Shown: positions 55,832 through 64,000 of the stretch, piece after piece
Numbering within the stretch: position 1 is the first letter of the stretch
Layout of the letters: each line of letters opens with the position of its first letter
Source: Flectonema sp. DT1601
Taxonomy: Eukaryota > Euglenozoa > Diplonemea > Diplonemida > Diplonemidae
Direction: 5' to 3'
DNA length: 64,000 bases
Assembly (NCBI GenBank): GCA_964019425.1
Contig: OZ025828.1
Coordinates: 620,001-684,000, forward strand
Notes under the pieces: generated by a model
Told to the model about the DNA's origin: nothing
What the model saw: the letters and a program-made list of their open reading frames with translations, nothing else
The model's database searches: none
Program-made: the position numbers and the translations under genes

Positions 55832-57753
55832 ATGCCTGGCTACAGCAACGTGACTGGCTACAAAGAGAGAGCGAGTGCTCTGTTTCAGCAGATAGATAGA
55901 AATCGGAGTGGGAGGATTAGTGATAGTGAACTTCGTGCTGCATTTCCTTCGGTTCAAGCACACTTGTTGTGGCCGGGTACGGCAGAGCAATTGTTGTCAT
56001 TGTTAGCTCCGAATGGAGGAATCAGTTTGGAGACTTTGACAAAATATTTCGAAGTTGTAGAACTTTTTAAAGCAATCGATGACAACAGTTCTGGTCGTAT
56101 AAATCTTTACGAACTTAAGCTAGCACTCACTAAGAACAGATTAGTTCAACAGAAGTTGTGTGTTCCTCCAGGACTCGCTCCAACACTCTTCAGTCAAATT
56201 GACACAGACGGATCTGGTTCAATATCACTAATAGAATTCTACAGACACTACACTGCTGCTCCTCTTTCTAAACCGTTTAAACCACTTGGAGACTACACGG
56301 CAATTACTAATGAACTCTTTAAGAGAATCGATGTTGATCGATCTGGATCCATTTCTAAAAAAGAATTCTGTGATGCTCTCAGCAAAGATAGAGAAATTCA
56401 ACTCGAGTTGGGATGGCCAGCTCACATGGCAGAACACCTGTTCACTTTCTTAGACTCTGACAGAAGTGGGGATGTTTGTGATTGTTTTTCTTTATTTATA
56501 TATTCCTAGCTTTTCAAACGCATAAGTGCTACTTACAAAAAAAAACACAGGTATCCTCAACTGAATTTCGCACATTCTGCAAAGCTCAGTGGCTATTTAA
56601 TAACATAGACGACAATCGCAGTGGTTACATTGACGCCTATGAACTTGGTGTAGCTCTGGCTGTATGAATTCTTCTATTTTATGTTTTGACTGTTCACAAC
56701 AAGAATCCTATTTTAAAACAAAACAGGCACCTAGTATGCAGGAAGCTTTGGGAGTTGCAGCACACAATGCGAGAGACACATTCAGGGAAATGGACAAAGA
56801 TGGGTATGTTAGTTGTTATCATCAATAACTATGTTTTCAATCAACAGTAATAAATAAATAAAAAAAACAGGAGTGGAGTTGTTAAGTTCTCAGAATTCTA
56901 CAATTGGCTTGCAAGACACCCAAGCAAGTCCAAGACAGTTACTGTCAAGGTTCCTGAATCAAAGGCTGACCAGTTTAAAGATCTCAAAAAGATTGGAGAA
57001 GGAGCATTCGGAGCTGTTTTCCTCTGCGAAAAATATACAGGTGAAAGGGTGATTAAGAAAATACCGAAGGCTGAGGCTGGAGAATCCTCCGAAGAGTTTA
57101 AAGAAAGAATGAAGTCGGTAGAACAAGAAGCTAAGATGCTTCACCAGTACAAGCATCCTAATATTGTTCGTTATTGTGATAGCTACTGGCAATTAGTTGA
57201 TGGAAGACAAATGATTATAATTATTACAGAGTACTGTGGAGGAGGTGATCTCAGAGGTTATCAAAAAAAGAGAGGAGGCAAACTTGAACCTCGCGTAGCT
57301 AAAGACTTGTTCTCTCAGACATGCAAGGCTATTGAATTCCTTCACAAAGGACGTCTCCTTCACAGAGACTTGAAACCAGATAATATCTTCCTGGCAGGTC
57401 GTGATGACCGTCCTATCGTAAAAATAGGAGACTTTGGACTAGTAAAGCAACTCGGTAAGAAAACAGCTGTAGCAGTAACATTCTGCGGTACAATGAACTA
57501 CATGGCTCCTGAAATACTGTCAGGATCTGCTTATGGAATGCCGAACGATGTCTGGGCCTTGGGATGTATTTTTTACGAAATGGCTATTGGAAAATTAGCA
57601 TTCGGTAACGCTGCTGATATTGTGAGACATAATCGACCTACTGATTGTCCTTCGTGGTGCTCACACATCGTGTATGGAATTCTAAATGAGAATGCTGGAG
57701 CCAGACCAAGTGTCAGCAAAGCACTCCAGGATGTCTTAGCCCTTCGTATTTAG
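55832..57753 (+). CDS. EF-hand array fused to NEK-like protein kinase
   Basis: Four exons (55832-56473, 56551-56661, 56727-56803, 56871-57753), 570 residues. Introns are 77, 65 and 67 bp, and two of them fall inside EF-hand loops whose pattern is restored by splicing (DSDRSGDVSSTEF; DKDGSGVVKFSEF). At least six canonical loops precede the kinase, including DRNRSGRISDSE, DDNSSGRINLYE, DTDGSGSISLIE, DVDRSGSISKKE and DDNRSGYIDAYE. The kinase has GEGAFGAV (319-326), the ATP Lys339, HRDLKPDN (Asp443), DFG (Asp464) and CGTMNYMAPE, all intact. CGGGDLRGY and GTMNYMAPE fit the NEK family. Calcium control is inferred. Domain order is opposite to plant-type CDPKs, which have EF-hands after the kinase. 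Confidence 0.88.
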
Positions 57754-59724
57754 GTTTCAAGGAGGACTTTAGTTGGATATACATTGTTGTGGCACTGCGC
57801 ACGTGACGTGTTTGGAATTCAGAAAGTGAATATTTCTCACCGTTGTATCTCGTTGTCTTTCCTTATCAGCAGCATTCTTACTTCGTTTGTTGTTACAAAG
57901 GAGTAATTTTCATTCAAAAAAAAAAAAAAAAAAAAAAGTCCCCACACGTATCAAATACGCCGTTGTATGTCGTCCTTTATTTTTCTTTCATGCTTTTTTT
58001 TGCGCTCTTTTTTTTTTTTTTGATTCATTTCCTGATATAGTTTATCTTGTCACCGTTGGAGAGGTCACGACAAGAGAAAATGTATTCATCAAGCATGGAT
58101 AGATGCCTGTCAAAGCTCTTGAGGTGGTCCCAGGACCAAAGCACCTTTCTTCGGATTTTTTTGATCAAAATTCATTCAGATAAGCAGCGTTATGTTAAAT
58201 AGATAACATGACATATTAAATAGCGGCTTTAAATCTGAATAGTTTCTCGGTGCAAAAAAAAAAAAAAAGAAGTCAATTTATTGAATCAGATTTCGAAGGG
58301 CCGATAAAAACAAGGAAGTGCCCGGAGTTTGTAAGTGCATCTGGAAATGAAATAAGTGAGTTCAAAAAAAAATCTGTGTTGAATTGCTTTTTTTTTTTTT
58401 TTTTTTTTTTGTTGTTTGTTTTGCCTTTAAAAAAAAAAAAAAAAAGTTTCCCTCAATTTAGTACACGTTTTTTTCTTCTTTTTATTTCCCCCCTTCTTTT
58501 TTTTTTGATTTTTGATTAACAACTACAAACATTTTTCAGTCAAGTACTTGATATTAATTGTTGTTACTGTTTTTACATTTCAAAGTTTTACCCCCTTTTT
58601 TTTGTTTGTTTTTCGATCTCATTGACATCGTGCTATAGTTGTCTAGTAGAAAAGTAAAATCTTTTCCCCCTTTTTTTTTTTTTTTTTTTTCGTTTTCTTT
58701 TTTTTTTTCCTCGAATCGGAAGTCGATCAATTCAAGATAGCAACTCTTTGGTAGTCCTTTGCTTCACTCAAAAAGTACAACCAATAATACAATAAAGTTG
58801 GGTGAAATAATTCTTGTAAGATTAGAAAGAAAAAGAATAAAAAAAAAAAAAAAAAAAAGGGGGTGATGATTTTATTATTTTCTTTTTTTAGTTTAGTAGT
58901 CTTAGGGCAAGGTTGGACAGCTTGAATTAGTTGTACAAATTGAAGAGTATTTCTCAGCAGTAGTTTCCGCATTAAGAAAATACGGAGTAGTTAGCTATCT
59001 TGAAATCCACAAGGTTCGTTGTAGGTCAAAAAAAAAAAAAAAAAAAAAAATGTGTGTGTGTAATTTTTCGTAGAAAAATGGGGGAATTTTTTTCCCCGTG
59101 TTTGGTAGGTCGTTTTTTTTTTTCCAGTTTTTATTCTTTGATTTAAAAAAAAATAGTTTTGAAAAAAATAAATAAATTGACTCAAAGAAGAAATGAAAAT
59201 GATATAAACTGGGGGAAGATGTCCTGATGTGCTTCTGCTTTCTTTGCGATAACCAAGGTGTCCTGTATCACTCGTGGCAGTAAACTTACACCTTGGACTA
59301 AAAGGAAAACAAGTATAGAGGGAAGATGAGGCTTGAATGAAGTTTATTACTGTTCTACATTGTCATACCATCAGGTAAAGAAAAAAAGGAAAGAAAAGAA
59401 AAGAAGAAAAAAAAAAAAAAACAGAAAACGAGGAGAAAGAGAACAAAAAAAAAAAAAAAAAAAAAAAAAGAAGAAGTTTTTTTTCTTCTGTCGCAATTGC
59501 CCTGTGTGTTTAAAAAATCTTCTTTGTTAAGATTTTGTTGGCTTCCGAAGTCGTCCAATGAAATGCTTTGAAAAGTAGTAGACGAACTTTACTTTTATTT
59601 AATTCCTTATATTAGCGCTCAACAAAGGGATCGCAATGTGCATATCGAATATTCAAATTATTTGTATTTATGACTTTTGATTACTACTACTGTTGATTAC
59701 TTCTTTACAACCAATACAGCAAAC
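57754..59724. other. Intergenic, homopolymer-rich
   Basis: About 2 kb with long A and T runs (57916-57938, 58388-58410, 58668-58690, 59027-59050, 59447-59469). A small hairpin near 58119-58153 pairs GGTG/GTCC with GGAC/CACC. Frames here are low complexity. CAATACAG ends at 59719 just before the next start. Confidence 0.55.
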
Positions 59725-60597
59725 ATGACTACCTCAAAGCCATTATCGTCGTTTCAAGAGCTGCGTTTGGGACTTCTTTCTGGTCCAAATGAACATGAAT
59801 TGTGTGTCAACGCCCGTAGAGAACAACTGGTAGACGTATTTTGGAGAGGGTTATATCCATTTAAGATGTACGGAGTTGGAAATCATAAGTTTGATGATTT
59901 AAACTTACGAATCAGTAACAGAAGTGCTGTAGAAACCAAAATGGACCACATCGCTGAAGGTGTTGCTGAAGCAATATCGGAAATAATGTCAAACAGCGAC
60001 TTCGAAATAAAACCGTCATCGTTTACGGTGATTGATCCCTTTTTAGGTGCTGGAAACTTTCTTTTTCATATGGTGCATAACTTAAAGATAGAAAATAAAG
60101 AACAACCAGAAAATCCATTTATGTGTCCAGTTGATGGGATAGGATTTGAGATTAACGAAAAAATCTTTAATTTAACAAAACACAATTTTGATATTCTTGA
60201 AAGCAACAACAACAATGACACGCCGTCGATAATTCAAATTTATAACAAAAATGGAATGGAAGCCAACATCGATGTAGCCATCAAGAAACATGTTATTATA
60301 ACCGTTGACCCTCCTTGGATAACTTCTGAATGGGAAACCACTGGTCATATGGATCTTAATAAAACAGACCCTCCTGTTAATGATATCATCAGGTTGTGGT
60401 CGTCGAAACTACCCCTTCACGCTAGTTCAAACAGATTATTTTTCGCAATATTATGCCCTTGTCGTACTACTTCTATCGATGAATTATTTACTTCCGGAAT
60501 TCTTCTTCCGTTGTCTTACGGAGAATTGATCCCAAAGGGAGTCCGTGCTGGTCAGCAGCAATTAGTATTCGGTGTCGCGACTGAATCGACAGATTAA
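59725..60597 (+). CDS. Class I methyltransferase with DPPW motif
   Basis: 290 residues. The ATG at 59725 (MTTSKPLSSF) is five bases after CAATACAG, so the upstream in-frame codons are probably not translated. Motif I is DPFLGAGNFLFH; the acidic end of the second strand is GIGFEINEKI; motif IV is the catalytic VDPPW. DPPW occurs in enzymes that methylate exocyclic amino groups: N6-adenine methyltransferases and, as PPWGG, TGS1. The overall order resembles TGS1 (a second, diverged relative) or small RsmD-like N6/N2 methyltransferases. Substrate cannot be named. It lacks the WGGP extension of TGS1 at 28808. Confidence 0.75.
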   Translation: MTTSKPLSSFQELRLGLLSGPNEHELCVNARREQLVDVFWRGLYPFKMYGVGNHKFDDLNLRISNRSAVETKMDHIAEGVAEAISEIMSNSDFEIKPSSFTVIDPFLGAGNFLFHMVHNLKIENKEQPENPFMCPVDGIGFEINEKIFNLTKHNFDILESNNNNDTPSIIQIYNKNGMEANIDVAIKKHVIITVDPPWITSEWETTGHMDLNKTDPPVNDIIRLWSSKLPLHASSNRLFFAILCPCRTTSIDELFTSGILLPLSYGELIPKGVRAGQQQLVFGVATESTD

Positions 60598-60854
60598 TTA
60601 ATTTGATGACGGTCGTGAAGGTCCTCTTCGGTGATAACTAATTTTTTCACCGCTCAGAATGATTACTGCGATTCAGTTATTATTCATATAGAATCATTGT
60701 TGTGTTACCTTTTTTTGTGAGATATTTTCGTTTTATTTCTCCCCTCAGAATAATATACATAATTTAGAACAGCTGATAGGTGTGCCTTCGGTAATTATCT
60801 TTATAAATTTCGTTCCTAAAATATATTCACAGCGGGTAGGAGGGTGCCTACAAA

Positions 60855-61736
60855 ATGCAGGCGTCTTCATCTACGGCTTGTGTAGTACTATCGTGTGATG
60901 ATAGCCTTCGGTCTGACTCAGATGGGAGTTTAAAAGATGACCTATGCAGTTTGGGAAGTGAAGCATGCATCGACGAACCGACACTTGACGGGATTCATGA
61001 GACAAACAACGAGAAAGAAGAAGAAGAAGTTGTCGTTGTGACCGAAAAGGAGGCGGAGAGGGAACGGAGGAGAAAAGAAGAAGAAAGGAAAATGGAAGAA
61101 GAAAAGAAAACTGCTGACAGCATCGGTCTGTTTTTTGGTGTTCATCCGGAAGACAGACTAATCCCGAGAGCAGCATACGACTCTTTGTTAACAAGATTGT
61201 CGCAACTTGAAAATCATCTTGCTACTGCTACCAAAGAGCTTCGTATTGAACAGGACAAAGGACGTGAAACTGAAGATAAATGTGCGGAACTAGCGCGAGC
61301 ACTGCAACTGGCGAGCGACTCACTGAGAGCGGAAGGAGATCAGCAGCGGGAGTTACAACGAAAACTTCAACAAAAAGAAGACGAACTTCTATTCAGAGAG
61401 CGCACTGTGGAGATCCTCGAACAACGATTGCGATCAAGAGGAGCTTTCGTAGCTACAAAAGATCAGGGACCTGTTGGGAATGTTGCACTCTCAACAAGAC
61501 CAAATCGAATGGGAGGGATGGCTCCCAGTCCAGTCACATCAACGCCGACGATATTATCTTCTATACAATCACATCCTAGTTCACAACCTTCACGTCTTCC
61601 AAGATTATCAAGTTACAACAACAACCCCGCTGTTGGGAGCTCTTCTGGTAACGGCAGCTCAAACTCACAATATCCTTTACCTCCTGACTTAACAGCACGA
61701 GGGGGAGGTCGTTTAACATCTTTGGGATTCGTATAG
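60855..61736 (+). CDS. Coiled-coil protein with disordered ends, unknown
   Basis: 293 residues, single exon, ATG 22 bases after ATTCACAG. The N-terminus is acidic and Ser-rich (CDDSLRSDSDGS). It is followed by a Glu/Lys/Arg helix (EKEAERERRRKEEERKMEEE), a short globular insert (GLFFGVHPEDRLIPRAAYDSL), and a regular coiled coil (residues about 110-200). The C-terminal 85 residues are Ser/Pro/Asn-rich and end RLTSLGFV. No family recognised. A scaffold or cytoskeletal role is a guess. Confidence 0.72.
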   Translation: MQASSSTACVVLSCDDSLRSDSDGSLKDDLCSLGSEACIDEPTLDGIHETNNEKEEEEVVVVTEKEAERERRRKEEERKMEEEKKTADSIGLFFGVHPEDRLIPRAAYDSLLTRLSQLENHLATATKELRIEQDKGRETEDKCAELARALQLASDSLRAEGDQQRELQRKLQQKEDELLFRERTVEILEQRLRSRGAFVATKDQGPVGNVALSTRPNRMGGMAPSPVTSTPTILSSIQSHPSSQPSRLPRLSSYNNNPAVGSSSGNGSSNSQYPLPPDLTARGGGRLTSLGFV

Positions 61737-63125
61737 TTTTATGAATCTCTTATTGTGATCATAATAACAATCGCTGTTTTCGGCCAACTCAGACGACTTA
61801 ACAGCCAGCTGAAGGCGTCTGTTTTCTGTTTATCAGTAGACTTCCCAGTCAACTAAGGATGCGTTTTGGAAGTTATGTATTCTGGCTTTGTGTTTATCCC
61901 CATATGTGTTTTCTACCTTGCGTGCGTTCTTGAATTCTTTTTATATACTTGCGAAGTACCGAAGGCTTGTGAACATTACAATTGTTCATTTAGTCATGTG
62001 TTATCACCGCTGTAAAGAAATGGGGGATAGTGAAGAAAGGCAAACGCGCATCCTGTTCTGAATGAAATGGTTACGTAGAGTTACGTTTTGTTATGTTGAC
62101 ATATTGACCTCAGTAACGTGTCTTTAAAAGGCAACTTGCCAGGTCGTCATCGTCTCGATGAGATGAATCAATTAATTTAAAAAAAAAAAAAAAGAAAAAA
62201 AAAAAAAAAAAGCAGTTATGTTTTGTTATTTATGGTTCTCACGCAGACAGAGGCCTCGGCGAAACGTCTCCCGGGTTGTTGGGGTACCTAACTCGCTTTT
62301 TAAGTCGAGTATGGCAATTATGCTAAATGGATTTTTAGTTCAATATTCTCTCTTTGAGGCCGATTAAGGATAATTAAATAAACTAAACTGGTTAGCGAAG
62401 TGTTCTCTGAATAAGTTAGGCTTCAATAATTTTCCAGGGACGACTGCTTGGTTACTCAGCGCGATGTGACTGCAGGGTCTCTGTCTCCACTCCTTCACTT
62501 ATTTCCCAACCCCATATTGGTTTGTGTTTGTTACGTTTTTTATAATGCGCTGCTTGGAAGCATGGAAAAAGCAACCGGAGTGCATTTTCCGTTTTTTTAT
62601 TTTTTTTTTTTTCCCTCCTTTTTTTTTTTTCCATTTGAATAATAAGAAACTAGTGGAAACACAACCGGAACACAATTAAGAAAAGAAAAAAAAAAAAGAA
62701 ACAAAAATGCAGAAGAAAAAAAAAACCGACAAAAAAATAACGAAAAAAAAAAAAGAAAACAGCAGGCTGTCTTGGGTAGTATTTAAGAGTTCCGTTATAT
62801 AAATGTTTCCGAATACCTTCCCTCGCGAATTTTTAGAATTCTTGAAGAGCTTGGCTCGATATCTGAGTTTCCTGTTACGCAAGTACATGGCTTGGGTTTC
62901 TTTTTGTTTATGAATTCTTAAAAAACCTGCATAGTCAGCAAGGGAGGGGGAAAAAGAAAAAAAAAAAAAAAAAAAGAAAGCAACCGTTTTCACTCCACTA
63001 ACCCTCCTTCTGATTGTTTAATAAGAGAGAAATAATAGGAGTTTTAAAATCAGTTGAAAAAAATTATTTATTTATTTATTTTTTTAAAAATAATTAAACA
63101 GGTCGTCTTTCGCAGTAAAAGATTA
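61737..63125. other. Intergenic
   Basis: AT-rich spacer with A runs near 62179-62210, 62684-62750 and 62955-62975. Short frames are low complexity. TTTCGCAG ends at 63115, ten bases before the next start. Confidence 0.6.
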
Positions 63126-64000
63126 ATGTCTATTGTTCTGTCGGTTACTTTGGTAGGCGGGACAACCATCTCACTGTCTGTTGGCATATTAACAACAGTT
63201 TTAGACGCCAAGACTCAGATTGGCATAGATGAGAACATCAAACCCTCACACTTCAATATAACTTACGAAGGTCTTATTTTAAATGACCAGAAACCAATAT
63301 CGGAATACGGCATCGGTGATGGTGATGAATTGATATTGATACAATCAGATAAGGCTGTGGCTTTAAAAGAATTAGGGACACAAAACCCTACCGTCGATCA
63401 ATTCATATCCGAAATAATCAGCCAAGGAGATAAAGTAACCAACTTTATAAAAGCAGGTATGGACGTCGATGGCATCACATCAAATGGACGAACTCCGCTG
63501 ACTGTCGCAAGTGCCTCTGGTGGTCTTCAATGTGTTAAAATACTACTTGAAAATGGAAGCGATATCGATTTATACGATCTTTCCGAAACAACACCTTTAC
63601 TTCATTCGCTAATAAATGGTCACAGGCACATCACAATGTACCTTCTTGAGAATAATGCTTCACCTTCTTTAGGAAACCAACAACAAGGATCACCCTTAAT
63701 GATCGCTTCTTATAGCGGTGATGATGAGCTTGTTCGACTTCTTATTAAAAAAGGAGTTAACGTGGATCAAGAAAATGTCGATAATTTTACTCCTTTAATG
63801 GCAACTGTTTGGAAGGGATGGTTTGATTTAACAAAACTTTTAATTGATTCTGGAGCGGATGTCAACAAACGTAACAATAAAGGTATCGCTCCACTCAGCT
63901 GGGCATCAGGAGCTGGGAAAACAGACATTGTCAAGTTACTAATAGAAAAGGGAGCAGATGTAAACCTAGGTGATACCACTGGAGTGACTCCCATCATCTG
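63126..64000 (+). CDS. Ubiquitin-like domain plus ankyrin repeats, 5' part
   Basis: Open from the ATG at 63126 to the right edge without a stop, so the 3' end lies outside. Residues 1-75 form a ubiquitin-like domain (TISLSVGILTTVLDAKTQIG, YEGLILNDQKPISEYGIGDGDELIL). From about residue 100 ankyrin repeats follow, each about 33 residues: NGRTPLTVASASGGLQCVKI, ETTPLLHSLINGHRHITMYL, QGSPLMIASYSGDDELVRLL, NFTPLMATVWKGWFDLTKLL, GIAPLSWASGAGKTDIVKLL. At least five are present. The ATG is ten bases after TTTCGCAG. Ubiquitin-like/ankyrin proteins are probably adaptors; the partner is unknown. Confidence 0.85.
   Translation, partial: MSIVLSVTLVGGTTISLSVGILTTVLDAKTQIGIDENIKPSHFNITYEGLILNDQKPISEYGIGDGDELILIQSDKAVALKELGTQNPTVDQFISEIISQGDKVTNFIKAGMDVDGITSNGRTPLTVASASGGLQCVKILLENGSDIDLYDLSETTPLLHSLINGHRHITMYLLENNASPSLGNQQQGSPLMIASYSGDDELVRLLIKKGVNVDQENVDNFTPLMATVWKGWFDLTKLLIDSGADVNKRNNKGIAPLSWASGAGKTDIVKLLIEKGADVNLGDTTGVTPII

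Overview
The window is nuclear DNA of a flagellated single-celled eukaryote. It is AT-rich, packed with A and T homopolymer runs (several of 30 or more), and holds about 20 protein genes with few, short GT-AG introns. All recognisable genes lie on the + strand. Almost every start codon follows a CAG or TAG trinucleotide within about 35 bases, which looks like a spliced-leader acceptor. One-way gene order plus a leader acceptor per gene suggests polycistronic transcription with trans-splicing, as in Euglenozoa (an early-branching kinetoplastid- or diplonemid-like organism is my guess). The taxon is an inference: no rRNA, SL RNA or organelle sequence is present.

Layout. 1-2 kb: 3' part of a receptor-type class III nucleotide cyclase. 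2.9-4.7 kb: decayed piggyBac transposon on the minus strand, bounded by TTAA. 7-15 kb: SH3-like/STPGR protein, small EF-hand protein, patatin-type lipase, small acidic-tailed protein. 14.8-24 kb: a 9-kb gene-poor stretch with a 0.5-kb inverted-repeat element and a neighbouring hairpin. 24-34 kb: MFS transporter, PIH1D2-like dynein assembly factor, TGS1 cap hypermethylase, unknown membrane protein, and a superoxide dismutase-fold protein that has lost all metal ligands (candidate mitoribosomal mS42/mS43). 34-49 kb: secreted GxGYxYP protein, ubiquitin-like/LRR protein, coiled-coil protein, RBM26/27-like RNA-binding protein, CAP-Gly plus double doublecortin protein, and an arginine deiminase fused to a CtlX-type citrulline hydrolase. 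50-64 kb: CCCH zinc finger, kinesin, coiled-coil protein, EF-hand-array/NEK-like kinase, DPPW methyltransferase, coiled-coil protein, and the start of a ubiquitin-like/ankyrin gene cut by the right edge.

Themes. Many genes fit a flagellum and microtubule cytoskeleton (PIH1D2-like, kinesin, CAP-Gly/DCX, EF-hand kinase, STPGR protein). RNA processing is represented by TGS1, RBM26/27-like and CCCH proteins. The most notable proteins are the arginine-to-ornithine fusion enzyme, the metal-less SOD fold, the kinase with its EF-hands in front of the catalytic domain, and the CAP-Gly/DCX combination. Twelve coding introns were placed by reading-frame continuity, and in several cases by conserved protein motifs across the junction.
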